DNA of 64,000 nucleotides, from positions 1-64,000 of the forward strand of contig NZ_CABVPR010000028.1 of the NCBI RefSeq assembly GCF_902499135.1, given 5' to 3'. The position numbers and the translations under genes are program-made. This document shows, one piece after another, positions 28,283 through 38,752 of this stretch. The stretch comes from Burkholderia dolosa (lineage in GTDB: Bacteria; Pseudomonadota; Gammaproteobacteria; Burkholderiales; Burkholderiaceae). Each line of letters opens with the position of its first letter. Position 1 is the first letter of the stretch. Under the pieces are notes generated by a model. The model saw nothing but the letters and a program-made list of their open reading frames with translations, was not told the DNA's origin and ran no database searches.

Positions 28283-29343
28283 GCGAGTTTCCAGGCGATC
28301 ATCTCGCCGGCGCGCAGCGGCACCACCGGCGTGTCGCCCGCGAAGATCTCGCGCGGCAGCTCCCACGTCTCGCGACGCAGCGTGACGGTCTCGGCGCTGC
28401 GCGGCAGACCGTAGAAATCGGCGCCGAAGAAGCTCGCGAAACCCTCGAGCTTGTCGAGCGCGCCGGCCTGGTCGAATGCTTCCGCGTACAGCTCGAGCGC
28501 GTGCAGCGCCGTATAGCAGCCCGCGCAGCCGCATGCGGTTTCCTTCGCGCCGCGCGCATGCGGCGCGCTGTCGGTGCCGAGGAAGAAGCGCGGGTTGCCC
28601 GACGTCGCGGCTTCGACGAGCGCCACACGGTGCGTCTCGCGCTTGAGCACCGGCAAACAGTAGTAGTGCGGCCGGATCCCGCCGACGAAGATCGCATTGC
28701 GGTTGTACAGCAGGTGATGCGCGGTGATCGTCGCGCCCAGCATGCCGGGTGCCGCATCGGCGTCGCGCACGTAGTCGGCGGCATCCTTCGTCGTGATGTG
28801 CTCGAACACGACCTTCAGGCCCGGAAAGTCGCGGCGCAGCGGCGTCATCACGCGGTCGATGAACACCTTCTCGCGGTCGAACAGGTCGATCGACGAATCG
28901 GTCACCTCGCCGTGCACGAGCAGCGGCATGCCGGTTTCCTGCATCGCTTCGAGCGTCTTCGCGCATTTCGCGAGATCGGTCACGCCGTGATCGGAATTCG
29001 TCGTCGCACCGGCCGGATACAGCTTCACGCCGTGCACGAAGCCGCTTTCGCGCGCGCGGCGGATTTCGTCCGGCGGCGTGTTGTCGGTCAGGTACAGCGT
29101 CATCAGCGGCTCGAACGTCATGCCGGCCGGCAGCGCGGCGAGGATGCGCTCGCGATAGGCCTGCGCCTGTGCGGTGGTCGTCACCGGCGGTTTCAGGTTC
29201 GGCATGACGATCGCACGGCCGAACTGGCGCGCGGTGTGCGGCAGCACGGCGGCCAGCATGTCGCCGTCTCGCAGGTGCAGGTGCCAGTCGTCGGGGCGGG
29301 CGAGCGAAAGCGTCGCCGGGGAGGAAGCGTTCGAGGCAGTCAT
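28279..29343 (-). CDS. pyrC: Dihydroorotase
   Basis: 354 residues, class II dihydroorotase (third step of pyrimidine synthesis). Zinc ligands in [12 protein letters not shown], the carbamylated-Lys region [18 protein letters not shown], further His in LLVHGEVTD and EHITTKDA, and catalytic Asp in [11 protein letters not shown]. The ATG at 29343 gives family length; the frame continues upstream to 29505 without support. No good ribosome site precedes it, so the start is not certain. Confidence 0.93.
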   Translation of the reverse strand: MTASNASSPATLSLARPDDWHLHLRDGDMLAAVLPHTARQFGRAIVMPNLKPPVTTTAQAQAYRERILAALPAGMTFEPLMTLYLTDNTPPDEIRRARESGFVHGVKLYPAGATTNSDHGVTDLAKCAKTLEAMQETGMPLLVHGEVTDSSIDLFDREKVFIDRVMTPLRRDFPGLKVVFEHITTKDAADYVRDADAAPGMLGATITAHHLLYNRNAIFVGGIRPHYYCLPVLKRETHRVALVEAATSGNPRFFLGTDSAPHARGAKETACGCAGCYTALHALELYAEAFDQAGALDKLEGFASFFGADFYGLPRSAETVTLRRETWELPREIFAGDTPVVPLRAGEMIAWKLA

Positions 29344-29545
29344 AGGAGGCGTCGTGAGGGAACGCCGACCCTCGGCGGGGCCGGAATGCGCGTGCGCGGG
29401 CCGGTTGACGGCAAACCGCAACACGGGGCCTTCGGCCGGCGGAATCCGCTTTTTACCGCTCGAGGCTCGGTGATATGCTAGAAGCCGCATTGTACCGGGG
29501 TTCACCCGGTTCGTTACCCCGCTTCAGCCTGCCGCCCCAAGTAAA

Positions 29546-30466
29546 ATGTGCCAACTCCTAGGAATGAACTGCGCCGCACCGACGGACGTCACATTCTCTT
29601 TCACGGGTTTTGCGGCCCGCGGCGGGCTCACGGACCACCATGCCGACGGCTGGGGCATCGCATTCTTCGAAGACAAGGCGTGCCGGCTGTTCATCGACCA
29701 GCAGGCATCGGCAACGTCGCCGATCGCCGAAATGGTGAAGCGCTATCCGATCAAGTCGAAGAACACGATCGCGCACATCCGCAAGGCCACGCAAGGCCAC
29801 ATTCAGCTCGAAAACAGCCATCCGTTCATGCGCGAGCTGTGGGGACGGCACTGGATCTTCGCGCATAACGGCGACCTGCAGGATTACGAGCCGAACCTCG
29901 ACGGCAGCGTCTATCACCCGGTCGGCACGACCGACAGCGAAAAGGCGTTCTGCGTGCTGATGCAGGGGCTGCGCGAAGCGTTCCCCGGTGCGCAGCCGCC
30001 GCTGCCCGAGCTGTTCGAGCGCGTCGGCGAGCTCACGCGCGACATCACCGATCACGGCGTGTTCAATTTCCTGATGTCGAACGGCCAGGCGCTGTTCGCT
30101 CACTGCTCGACGCGGCTGCACTACCTTGTGCGGCGCTGGCCGTTCTCGACCGCGCATCTGGTCGACGAAGACCTGTCGATCGATTTCGCGAAGTACACGA
30201 CGCCGGAAGATCGCGTCGCGGTGATCGCGACGCAGCCGCTCACCGACAACGAGGTATGGACCGCGTTCGAACCGGGCGAGCTGATCATGTTCCAGTGCGG
30301 CGACGTCGCCGCGCGGATGCAGATTCCGGTGCCCGAGCGCGTGCTCGAAAAACTGCGCAATCCGGCGCTCGACGCATCCGCATCGTCGCCCTGCGCGGGC
30401 GCGGCGCGGCGCGAGGCGCTCGCGACCGCCGCGGACGGCGATTCCGACGACGCGATCGACTTCTGA
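29546..30466 (+). CDS. Class II glutamine amidotransferase (YafJ-like)
   Basis: 306 residues. Starts MCQLLGMN; the Cys at position 2 becomes the N-terminal nucleophile after Met removal, which fixes this start even though no ribosome site is visible. Glutamine-binding motifs IAHIRKAT, FAHNGDL and GTTDSEKAF are present. A Gln-hydrolysing domain without a partner synthase domain; the acceptor substrate is unknown. The stop codon lies within a 16-bp perfect palindrome (30465-30480). Confidence 0.88.
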   Translation: MCQLLGMNCAAPTDVTFSFTGFAARGGLTDHHADGWGIAFFEDKACRLFIDQQASATSPIAEMVKRYPIKSKNTIAHIRKATQGHIQLENSHPFMRELWGRHWIFAHNGDLQDYEPNLDGSVYHPVGTTDSEKAFCVLMQGLREAFPGAQPPLPELFERVGELTRDITDHGVFNFLMSNGQALFAHCSTRLHYLVRRWPFSTAHLVDEDLSIDFAKYTTPEDRVAVIATQPLTDNEVWTAFEPGELIMFQCGDVAARMQIPVPERVLEKLRNPALDASASSPCAGAARREALATAADGDSDDAIDF

Positions 30467-31112
30467 ACGGCGCGCCGTTCGCGCGCCGGTTTCCCGCTGC
30501 CATGCAATCGACGCCGCGATTCTTGCGCGGCCTGTCGTCGCGCGCGCGTTTGGACGCCGTGCGTCGATTTGAGCCGTTCATCGTCGCAAATGCACACCCG
30601 GCTCCATTTCGTTCCGTTTCATTCGAACCACAATTCGACGCATTCGATATATCGACGATACAACATTCGCTTGATTTTATTTTTCCAAAAGCGAAAATCA
30701 TTGAAATGCGCCAAAAACGGAATCAATAAAATACCCGCATATAATGCGGAAGCCTCATTTTAGCGAAATACCCCAGCGCAAACAGTGCGCCACCTCACCG
30801 ATCCCGGCGATCGCCAGCCCATCGCGATAAATCCGCCGAACCCTTACCCATCAAGGCACTCAGTTCGATTCTCCACACAAGACAAAAATACCGGATAAAA
30901 GCAGCATTACCACCACAATCTTTAATTTTTTGATAATCGACGCCCCTGTCGATCAGTAGACTCCGTCCGTCCTCGGTGAAACGAATCGCGATTGGCACGA
31001 GAAACGTGCCGCAGCGGCCGCACGTCCATTCCGGCCATTTCGGCACCGTGGAATACGACCTCACTGCAGTTGCGGTGGATGCCACTTCCAAAAAAGAAAG
31101 AGGGGTTTTGTC
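30467..31112. other. AT-rich intergenic region upstream of the autotransporter gene
   Basis: 646 bp between the amidotransferase and autotransporter genes. From about 30590 to 30960 the base composition drops far below the surroundings (runs such as attttatttttcc and aataaaatac). A TATAAT at 30740-30745 and a TTGAAA (30701) with CAATAA (30724) are possible plus-strand promoter elements, which would give a leader of over 350 bases. No RNA gene or clear terminator is recognised. Confidence 0.5.
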
Positions 31113-31121
31113 GTGAATCAT
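30795..31121 (-). CDS. Doubtful 108-residue ORF with a CxxC pair
   Basis: Open frame on the minus strand within the AT-rich gap, its start overlapping the first codons of the autotransporter gene. It contains WTCGRCGTFLVPIAIRFTEDG, which could be a zinc-knuckle-like start, and a hydrophobic AFIRYFCLVWRIELSAL. No ribosome site and no recognised family. It may be a degraded gene or chance. Confidence 0.2.
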   Translation of the reverse strand: MIHDKTPLSFLEVASTATAVRSYSTVPKWPEWTCGRCGTFLVPIAIRFTEDGRSLLIDRGVDYQKIKDCGGNAAFIRYFCLVWRIELSALMGKGSADLSRWAGDRRDR

Positions 31122-34100
31122 TCATTTCGATCGATATGGAGCGAGGCCGCCGGGTGCTGGATCGCGGTGGCAGAAACGGCGCGGTCACGCGGCAAGCGCT
31201 CGGGCATCCGGTCCGGCGCGACCTGCAGCGCCGGCCGTACGGCGGGCCGCCGGATGCCGCTTCGCGCGGCGGCGATCGGCGCGGCGGCGCTCGCCGCGTT
31301 GTCGGCCGGCACCGCGTATGCATCGACGTGCGGCGACGGCGGCGCCGTCGCGAGCGGCGGCAGTTGCGCGCTCGGCAGCTTCAGTCCGACCGTCAACGAC
31401 AATCTGGTCGGCGCGACGACCGTGTCCGGCGGCGACACCGTCGGCGTGACGGGCGCATGGACCGGCGTCGGCGGCGACCCCGGCTATACGCTTTCGCCGA
31501 TCGGCAGTACGACCGTCGTATCGGGCGATCCGAACCAGCCGCTCGTCTCGCTGGGCGGCAAGACGCAAAGCGTCAGCACGCCCGACTCGATCACCGGCGC
31601 GCACACGACGGTCGCGACCTACGACTCGTCCGCGTTCGCCGCGTCGACGGCCGGTTCGACCAACGTGCCGGTCTATCACGACGTGAACGGCAACCAGTAC
31701 GTGAACACGAGAATCGGCACCGTCGACAGTACCGGCGGCACGCTGAACGTGTCGATCGGCAACCCGGCGAGCGCGCCGGACGCGGCCGGCAACGCGATCT
31801 CGATCGCGCCGAAGCAGACCGACCTGACGTTCGCGGACGGCACGGGCGCGGCAAAAAGCGTCGTCAACTGGAACTCGCGCAACCAGATCTGGCTCGGCAC
31901 CGGCGACTATCTCGCGAGCGGCGGGCCCGTCGGCAGCATCCAGCTCGACGTGCCGAGCTATGCGGGCACGTTCACCGCGTTCGACGGCAGCACGTGGACG
32001 GTCACCGACGCCGCGTCGCTCGCCGCGTACAACGACTTCCTCGTGCGTTCGGTCAAAAGCGGCGCGCTGGGCTCGCAGGCCGCGTACGACACCGCGTTCG
32101 GGCAGGCCGTCACGTTCTCGCAGCAGACGTTCCAGTACGCGAACAACGTATCGGCCGGTGACGAGAACACGCTGCCGATCGATCATCTTTCGGTGATGCA
32201 CGGCACCGGCGCGAACGCGACGCTGCACATCGGCAAGGACGGCCAGATCGACTTCCGCGGCACCAACACGGTCGAATCGAGCTCGGCCGTGCTCGCGGAA
32301 AACGGCGCGCACTTCGTCAACGACGGCCGGCTGTCGGGCGACTTCACGCTCGTTCGATTGCTGAGCGGCGCGAGCGGCGTGAACAACGGCGCGATTTCGT
32401 CCGGCTACGCGGCGGGCGACAACTTCGACACGAGCGGCAGCGCGCAGCCCGACAACTTCGGCTTCCACGCGTACACCGAAGGCAACGGCGTGTACGCGAA
32501 CGGCGCAGGCACCACGTTCGTCAACAACGGCGTGATGAACGTCGGCGCGTGGAATCTGACCGGTAACGCGCCCGGCCTGCAGAACTATGCGGTCGCGACG
32601 AAGGACGGCGCGACGGCGTCGAACGCCGGCACGATCAACGTCGGCGTGAACGCGACGACGCTCGACAGCCAGGTGATCGGCGGATTCGCGGCCGGCGGCA
32701 GCTTCACGAACGAGGCCGGCGGCACGATCTATCTCGGCCGCGCCGCACAATACGACACCGCGTCGGCCGCGACGAACGACGTCGCGCTGTCCGCGCATGC
32801 GTACGGCATCCTGCTCGGCGCGTCGGGCACCGCGACCAACCTCGGCACGATCGTCATCGGTTCGCAGACGCAGAACGGCGCCGCCATGGCGAGCATCGGC
32901 TCGTCGTCGGGCACGCTGAGCAACGCGGGAACGATCGTCGTCAACGGCGCGGCGTCGGGCACGCCGCTCGCGAACGTCGGGATGCTCGCGGCCGACACCG
33001 CGGCGAGCGTCACGAATACGGGCACCATCACGCTGAACGGCGTGAACGGCATCGGCATCATGGTGATCGGCACCGGCGCGAACGCGACGACCGCAACGTC
33101 GACCGGCACGATCAACGTGGCCGGCGGCCTCGATCCGGCGTCGGACACGCGCAACTACGGCGTGTGGGCCGAAGGTCCGAACGCGCGAGCCGAACTCGAC
33201 GGCGCGCTCAACCTGACCGGCACCGGCGCGATCGGCGTACACGCACGCTCGGGCGCGACGATCGACGTGGGCGCGAACGCAGTGCCGGCGTTCGTGTCGG
33301 GCACGAACCAGATCGGCTTCTACGCATACGGCGCCGGGTCGCAGATCAACGTCGCCGCGCAGCAACTGAGCGTCGACACCGACGGCTCGACGCTGTTTCG
33401 TGTCGCCGGCGGCGCCGCCTATACGGGGGCGTCGCAGGCCGGCGCGCTGACGACCGACGTGAACGGCGACCACGCGCGCGGCGTCGTCGCGACGGACGCC
33501 GGCACGACGCTCGCGACCGGCGCGGCCGTGTACGACGTCAACGGCGCGAACGGCGTCGCGATCACGGTCGAGGGCGGCGCGACCGGCACGATCGACGCGG
33601 CCGCGACGATCAACCTGAATGCGGGCGGCGCGATCGCGGGCATCGTCGACGGCCAGGCGCACGACCTTGCCGGCGCAGCCGCCGGCGCGCCGGTCGCGAC
33701 GACGCTGACTAACCGTGCGGCGGTCACGTCGTCGACGGCCGGCGTCACGGGCTTCGTCGCGCAGAACCTCGGCACGCTCGAGAACCACGGCACGGTACTG
33801 CTGACGGGCGCCGGCTCGACCGGCGTCGTAGTGGGCGCGCTCGGCACCGTGAACAACGCGTCGACGATCCGCGTGTCGGACGGCACGGGCGCGCTCGTGC
33901 AGGGTGCGTCGGCGACGCTGACCAACGCGGGATCGATCGAAGCCGACGACGGCGTCGCCGGCGTACGGCTGACCGGTGCCGGCGCATCGGTCGCGCTGTC
34001 CGGCGCGGGCACCGTCGTCGCGAACGGCAGCGCGGACGGCGTGCTGATCGACTCGACGGTATCGGGCGGCGGAATCGCGGCCGGCGCGACGTCGATCGCG

Positions 34101-36368
34101 GTCGGCGGATCGGGCAGCGGGATCCGCAACCTCGGGACCAACGCGACGATCGCGTTGTCTGGCACGCAGATCGGCACGACCGGCGCCGGCGCCGACGGCG
34201 TGCAGTCGACCGGCGCGGGCGCGCGCATCTCGACCGATGCAGCGAGCGCCGTGCGCACCGCCGGCGACCGCGCGCGCGGCCTGTTCGTGTCCGGCGCGGA
34301 TTCGACGTTGACGGTCGATCGCACGACCGTCGCGACGACCGGCGCCGGCGCGCATGCGCTCGTGATGGACGGCGGCGCGACCGCGCTGCTGGCGGGCGCA
34401 ACGCTCACCGCGAGCGGCGCCGCGGCCGACGGCATCGTCGCGCAGCATGGCGCGCGCGTCGCCGATACGGGCTCGTCGATCGCGAGCGCGGCCGGCAACG
34501 GCGCGACCGCGGACGGCGGCGGCGTGCTCGCGCTGACCGGCACGACGCTGAAAGGGGCAACGGCCGGCGTGCTGACGTCGGACACGCTCGCGACCGGCGC
34601 CACCAACTCGGTGCGGATCGACGGCGGCAGCGTGACCGCAAGCGCCGGACCGGCGTTCGCGGCACGCAGCGGCACGGCCGACATCGCGGTGCGCAACGGC
34701 ACGCTCGTGACGGCCGGCAACGGCGTGCTGCTGGACCTCGCGAACGGCAGCAGCGTGACGTTCGACGCATCGGCCGTGAAGCTCGCCGGCGACATCGTCT
34801 CGGACGCGTCGAGCACCGGCAACGTGTTCCTGACGAACGGCACGACGCTGACCGGCAAGATCGACCCGGTCGCGCTGACGGTCGACGGCACGAGCGCATG
34901 GCACATGACGGCCAGCTCGGTGTTGAGCAGCCTGAACAACGCCGGCCTCGTCGCGTTCGCGGCGCCGGCCGGCCCGGCGACCGCCGCAGGCAGCTACAAG
35001 ACGCTGACCACCGGCAGCTACGTCGGCAACGGCGGCACGATCGCGCTGAACACGTATCTCGGCGCAGACGCGTCGCCGACCGACCGGCTGATCGTCGACG
35101 GCGGCGCGGCGAGCGGCACGACCGGCCTGAAGATCGCGAACACGGCCGGCAGCGGCGCGCAGACGAAGGGCGACGGGATTCCGGTCGTCGTCACGGCGAA
35201 CGGCGGCACGACGACCGCGTCCGCATTCCATCTCGCGGGGCCCGTGCAGGCCGGCGCATACGAATACCGGCTCTATCGCGGCGGCCAAAGCGACGCGAAC
35301 GGCTGGTACCTGCGCTCGCAACTCGACCCGACGGCGCCCGGCGACCCGGTCGATCCATCGACGACGAACGGCGGCACCGGCAACGGCGGCGGCGCACTCG
35401 CGTACCGTCCGGGCGTCGCCGGCTATGCGATGACGCCGCTGCTGAACGTCGACTACGGCTTCTCGACGCTCGGCAAGCTGCACGAGCGCGTCGGCGACGT
35501 GTACACCCTCGGCAAGCAGCAGCCCGGCAATCGCGACGGCGTGTGGGCGCGCATCGGCGGCCAGAGCCTCGATGCGGACGCGGGCCGCTTCGCGGCCGAC
35601 GAGCGCACGTTCTTCGCGCAGTTCGGCAAGGACTGGACGCTGGCCGACGCGCCCGACGGCAGCCGCACGCATGCGGGCGTGACCGCGACGATCGGCGTGT
35701 CGAATGCGAGCTTCAGCGACATGGCGCGCGCCGGCTCGCCGGATCTGTCGACGTCGACCGGCTCGGTCGAGATGCACGCGCAGAGCGTCGGCGGCTACTG
35801 GACGCGCTATCTGTCCGACGGCACGTACTTCGACAGCGTCGCGCAGGTCACGCACTACGGCAACCGCTACCGCGACAGCTACGGCAACGAAGCGTCGCAG
35901 AACGGTTTCGGCGTCGCGCTGTCGCAGGAGGTCGGCAAGCCGTTCGGCATCGCGGGCACGCCGATCGCGGTCGAGCCGCAGGCGCAGCTGATGTACCAGT
36001 ACCTGAAGCTGAACGGGTTCAACGACAACGTGTCGCCGGTGTCGGGCACGACGAGCAACGCGCTGCGCGGCCGCGTCGGCGTGCGCATCTTCCGGCCGAA
36101 CCTCGAAGCAGGCGCCCGCGGCAGCGCCGCGACGCCGTACTTCACGGCGGACGTGCTGCACGACTTCCTGTCGCCGGGGCAGACCGTGGTCGGCGGCACG
36201 CCGTTCGCGACGCACCTGAGCCGCACGTGGTACGAGCTGGGCGTCGGCGTGACCGCGGGCTTCGGCAAGTCGGGCGAGCTGTACGCGAATGCGAAGTACG
36301 CGCGCAGCATCGGCGGCGCGTACCGGCGCGGGATCGTCGGGCAGGTCGGGTATCGGTACAGCTGGTAG
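31113..36368 (+). CDS. ESPR-type autotransporter, probable adhesin
   Basis: 1751 residues, type Va secretion. Residues 1-30 (NHSFRSIWSEAAGCWIAVAE) are an extended signal peptide region, followed by a hydrophobic core (AAAIGAAALAALSAGTAYA) with cleavage expected after about residue 70. Residues about 75-1400 form a Gly/Ala/Thr/Ser-rich passenger with irregular repeats around N-x-G-T-I, as expected of a beta-helix; no protease triad or lipase motif is seen, so adhesion is inferred. From about 1430 an outer-membrane barrel ends in the aromatic YSW. The start codon is GTG with an aagagggg ribosome site. Confidence 0.92.
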   Translation: MNHSFRSIWSEAAGCWIAVAETARSRGKRSGIRSGATCSAGRTAGRRMPLRAAAIGAAALAALSAGTAYASTCGDGGAVASGGSCALGSFSPTVNDNLVGATTVSGGDTVGVTGAWTGVGGDPGYTLSPIGSTTVVSGDPNQPLVSLGGKTQSVSTPDSITGAHTTVATYDSSAFAASTAGSTNVPVYHDVNGNQYVNTRIGTVDSTGGTLNVSIGNPASAPDAAGNAISIAPKQTDLTFADGTGAAKSVVNWNSRNQIWLGTGDYLASGGPVGSIQLDVPSYAGTFTAFDGSTWTVTDAASLAAYNDFLVRSVKSGALGSQAAYDTAFGQAVTFSQQTFQYANNVSAGDENTLPIDHLSVMHGTGANATLHIGKDGQIDFRGTNTVESSSAVLAENGAHFVNDGRLSGDFTLVRLLSGASGVNNGAISSGYAAGDNFDTSGSAQPDNFGFHAYTEGNGVYANGAGTTFVNNGVMNVGAWNLTGNAPGLQNYAVATKDGATASNAGTINVGVNATTLDSQVIGGFAAGGSFTNEAGGTIYLGRAAQYDTASAATNDVALSAHAYGILLGASGTATNLGTIVIGSQTQNGAAMASIGSSSGTLSNAGTIVVNGAASGTPLANVGMLAADTAASVTNTGTITLNGVNGIGIMVIGTGANATTATSTGTINVAGGLDPASDTRNYGVWAEGPNARAELDGALNLTGTGAIGVHARSGATIDVGANAVPAFVSGTNQIGFYAYGAGSQINVAAQQLSVDTDGSTLFRVAGGAAYTGASQAGALTTDVNGDHARGVVATDAGTTLATGAAVYDVNGANGVAITVEGGATGTIDAAATINLNAGGAIAGIVDGQAHDLAGAAAGAPVATTLTNRAAVTSSTAGVTGFVAQNLGTLENHGTVLLTGAGSTGVVVGALGTVNNASTIRVSDGTGALVQGASATLTNAGSIEADDGVAGVRLTGAGASVALSGAGTVVANGSADGVLIDSTVSGGGIAAGATSIAVGGSGSGIRNLGTNATIALSGTQIGTTGAGADGVQSTGAGARISTDAASAVRTAGDRARGLFVSGADSTLTVDRTTVATTGAGAHALVMDGGATALLAGATLTASGAAADGIVAQHGARVADTGSSIASAAGNGATADGGGVLALTGTTLKGATAGVLTSDTLATGATNSVRIDGGSVTASAGPAFAARSGTADIAVRNGTLVTAGNGVLLDLANGSSVTFDASAVKLAGDIVSDASSTGNVFLTNGTTLTGKIDPVALTVDGTSAWHMTASSVLSSLNNAGLVAFAAPAGPATAAGSYKTLTTGSYVGNGGTIALNTYLGADASPTDRLIVDGGAASGTTGLKIANTAGSGAQTKGDGIPVVVTANGGTTTASAFHLAGPVQAGAYEYRLYRGGQSDANGWYLRSQLDPTAPGDPVDPSTTNGGTGNGGGALAYRPGVAGYAMTPLLNVDYGFSTLGKLHERVGDVYTLGKQQPGNRDGVWARIGGQSLDADAGRFAADERTFFAQFGKDWTLADAPDGSRTHAGVTATIGVSNASFSDMARAGSPDLSTSTGSVEMHAQSVGGYWTRYLSDGTYFDSVAQVTHYGNRYRDSYGNEASQNGFGVALSQEVGKPFGIAGTPIAVEPQAQLMYQYLKLNGFNDNVSPVSGTTSNALRGRVGVRIFRPNLEAGARGSAATPYFTADVLHDFLSPGQTVVGGTPFATHLSRTWYELGVGVTAGFGKSGELYANAKYARSIGGAYRRGIVGQVGYRYSW

Positions 36369-36474
36369 TACGCGCGCGGTATGCACGAAGCTGCGGCGCG
36401 GACGCGGGCCGATGCCGCGCCCGCGCCGGAGCCCGCCGAAGCCGGCCCACGACCCGCGAACGACGAACGGCCGA

Positions 36475-36506
36475 CAAAAAAACGCCCGGCGCTCGGCCGG
36501 GCGTTT
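36475..36506 (-). terminator. Intrinsic terminator of the gltIJKL operon
   Basis: Stem AACGCCCGGC / GCCGGGCGTT with a 5-base loop and a seven-base T-run on the minus strand, 23 bp beyond the gltL stop. It may also end the convergent autotransporter transcript. Confidence 0.85.
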
Positions 36507-36527
36507 CGTGCATCTGCGCGCGTGCGC

Positions 36528-37253
36528 TCAGTGCAGGATCTTCGCGAGGAAGTCCTTCGCGCGATCGGACTTCGGGTTCGCGAAGAACTCGTCCTTGCGG
36601 TCGTCTTCGACGATCGCACCCTTGTCCATGAAGATCACGCGATGGGCGACCTTCTTCGCGAAGCCCATCTCGTGCGTGACGACCATCATCGTCATCCCTT
36701 CCTGCGCGAGCTCGACCATCACGTCGAGCACTTCGTTGATCATCTCGGGATCGAGCGCGGACGTCGGTTCGTCGAACAGCATCGCGATCGGATCCATCGA
36801 CAGCGCGCGCGCGATCGCGACACGCTGCTGCTGACCGCCCGACAGCTGGCCCGGGAACTTGTGCGCATGCGCCTTCAGGCCGACGCGATCGAGCAGCTTC
36901 AGGCCCTTCTCGGTCGCTTCGTCCTTGCCGCGGCCGAGCACCGTGATCTGCGCGAGCGTCAGGTTCTCGGTGATCGACAGGTGCGGGAACAGCTCGAAGT
37001 GCTGGAACACCATCCCGACCTTCGCGCGCAGCTTCGACAGGTTCGTCTTCTTGTCGCCGACCGACTGGCCGTTCACGAGGATCTCGCCCTGCTGGAACGG
37101 CTCGAGACCGTTCACGGTCTTGATCAGCGTCGACTTGCCGGAGCCCGACGGACCGCACACGACGACCACTTCGCCCTTCTTCACCTCGGTCGTGCAGTCG
37201 GTGAGGACCTGAAACTGGCCGTACCACTTCGAAACGTTCTTGATGGAAATCAT
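36528..37253 (-). CDS. gltL: Glutamate/aspartate ABC transporter ATP-binding protein
   Basis: 241 residues. Walker [10 protein letters not shown] at residues 34-42, Q-loop [10 protein letters not shown], signature [15 protein letters not shown], Walker [14 protein letters not shown], and the switch His in VVTHEMGF. Polar amino-acid importer type. The start overlaps the gltK stop (ATGA). Confidence 0.95.
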   Translation of the reverse strand: MISIKNVSKWYGQFQVLTDCTTEVKKGEVVVVCGPSGSGKSTLIKTVNGLEPFQQGEILVNGQSVGDKKTNLSKLRAKVGMVFQHFELFPHLSITENLTLAQITVLGRGKDEATEKGLKLLDRVGLKAHAHKFPGQLSGGQQQRVAIARALSMDPIAMLFDEPTSALDPEMINEVLDVMVELAQEGMTMMVVTHEMGFAKKVAHRVIFMDKGAIVEDDRKDEFFANPKSDRAKDFLAKILH

Positions 37254-37927
37254 CTTGTGACCTTTTTCTGGAGACCTTTGACGACGGCAGACGCCACCGA
37301 GCAAATCACGAAATAGCATGCGCCCGCGAACAGCACCATCTCGACGGTCGTGCCGTCGCGATCGCCGATGTTGGCCGCCGTGCGGAAGAAGTCGGCGAGA
37401 CTGATCACGTACACGAGCGACGTGTCCTGGAACAGGACGATCGCCTGCGTGAGCAGCAGCGGGACCATCGCACGAAACGCCTGCGGCAGGATCACGAGGC
37501 GCATCGCCTGCGCGTAGTTCATCCCGAGCGCGAACGCGGCGTTCACCTGCCCGCGCGGCACCGACTGAATGCCGGCGCGGATGATCTCGGAATAATACGC
37601 GGCTTCGAACAGCGAGAACGCGACCATTGCCGACGCGAGACGGATGTCGATCGTCGGCGACAGCCCGAGCACGCCCTGCAGCACCTGCGGCACGATCAGG
37701 AAGAACCACAGCAGCACCATCACGAGCGGGATCGAGCGGAACACCGTCACGTAGCCCTTCGCGAACCATGCGAGCGGCTTCACGCCGGACAGACGCATCA
37801 GTGCCAGCAGCGTGCCCCAGACGATCCCGACGACGATCGCGATCAGCGTGATCTTGAACGTGACGATCGCGCCGGTCCACAGCGTCGGCAGCGCGCCGGG
37901 AATACTACTCCAGTCGAACTGATGCAT
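37250..37927 (-). CDS. gltK: Glutamate/aspartate ABC transporter permease
   Basis: 225 residues, polar-amino-acid permease with about five helices and the EAA loop ([23 protein letters not shown]) that docks to GltL. The start overlaps the gltJ stop by one base (TGATG on the minus strand). The second permease of the heterodimer. Confidence 0.94.
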   Translation of the reverse strand: MHQFDWSSIPGALPTLWTGAIVTFKITLIAIVVGIVWGTLLALMRLSGVKPLAWFAKGYVTVFRSIPLVMVLLWFFLIVPQVLQGVLGLSPTIDIRLASAMVAFSLFEAAYYSEIIRAGIQSVPRGQVNAAFALGMNYAQAMRLVILPQAFRAMVPLLLTQAIVLFQDTSLVYVISLADFFRTAANIGDRDGTTVEMVLFAGACYFVICSVASAVVKGLQKKVTR

Positions 37928-38667
37928 CACTTGCCTCCGATGTAGCCGGGCAGCCGCGTGCGGGCCTCGATCCAGCGCATGAACGCCATCACGACGAGGT
38001 TGATCAGCACGTACGCGAGCGTGACCGCGATGAACGACTCGTACGTCTGCGCGGTGTAGTCGACGAGCTGGCGCGCCTGCGCGGACAGGTCGAGCAGGCC
38101 GATCGTCGACGCGACGGCCGAGTTCTTGAAGATGTTCAGGAACTCCGACGTGAGCGGCGGCACGATGATCCGGTATGCGACCGGCAGCAGCACGTAGCGA
38201 TACGTCTGCCATTGCGTGAAGCCCATCGCGAGGCCGGCCGCGCGCTGGCCCTTCGGCAGCGCGTTGATCCCGGAGCGCACCTGCTCGCACACGCGCGCGC
38301 CGGTGAACAGGCCGAGACACACGATCGACGCGGTAAAGAACTGCGTGCCGGGCGGCAGCTGCTTGATCCAGGTGCCGACCGACGCCGGCAGCAGCTCGGG
38401 CACGACGAGGTACCAGATGAAGAACTGCACGATCAGCGGAACGTTCCGGAAGATCGACACGTACACGGTGCCGATCGCCGCGAGCCATTTGTTCGGCACG
38501 GTGCGCAGCACGCCGAACAGCGAACCGACGATCAGCGCGATGACCCAGGCGACGAGCGACACTTCGATCGTCACCCAGAAGCCGGACATCAGCCAGCCGA
38601 AATACGTGGTCGGCTCGCCGGTCGACACGGGGCTCAGGAAGATGCCCCAGTTCCAGTGGTAAGACAT
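37927..38667 (-). CDS. gltJ: Glutamate/aspartate ABC transporter permease
   Basis: 246 residues, with the amino-acid permease signature ([24 protein letters not shown]). The ATG at 38667 is chosen because GGAG lies 8 bases upstream; a TTG two codons earlier is also open. A hairpin terminator lies between gltI and this gene. Confidence 0.94.
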   Translation of the reverse strand: MSYHWNWGIFLSPVSTGEPTTYFGWLMSGFWVTIEVSLVAWVIALIVGSLFGVLRTVPNKWLAAIGTVYVSIFRNVPLIVQFFIWYLVVPELLPASVGTWIKQLPPGTQFFTASIVCLGLFTGARVCEQVRSGINALPKGQRAAGLAMGFTQWQTYRYVLLPVAYRIIVPPLTSEFLNIFKNSAVASTIGLLDLSAQARQLVDYTAQTYESFIAVTLAYVLINLVVMAFMRWIEARTRLPGYIGGK

Positions 38668-38681
38668 GGGCAAGACTCCAG

Positions 38682-38718
38682 CAAAAAGAAACGGAAGAAG
38701 CGTGGCCTCTTCCGTTTC
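38682..38718 (-). terminator. Intergenic terminator/attenuator between gltI and gltJ
   Basis: 11-bp stem (GAAACGGAAGA / TCTTCCGTTTC) with a 9-base loop and a T5 run on the minus strand, placed 34 bp after the gltI stop and just before the gltJ ribosome site. It would let most transcripts end after the binding-protein gene and a minority read through to the membrane subunits. Confidence 0.7.
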
Positions 38719-38752
38719 GTCAGCGTCAACTCTGCATCAACGGATGCACGGG

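Noticed and set aside
31185-36386. 1733-codon open frame on the minus strand opposite the autotransporter
   Set aside because: Product is Arg/Ala/Val/Asp-rich with no domain, as expected for an antisense frame of high-GC codons; the plus-strand product has clear signal and barrel domains.
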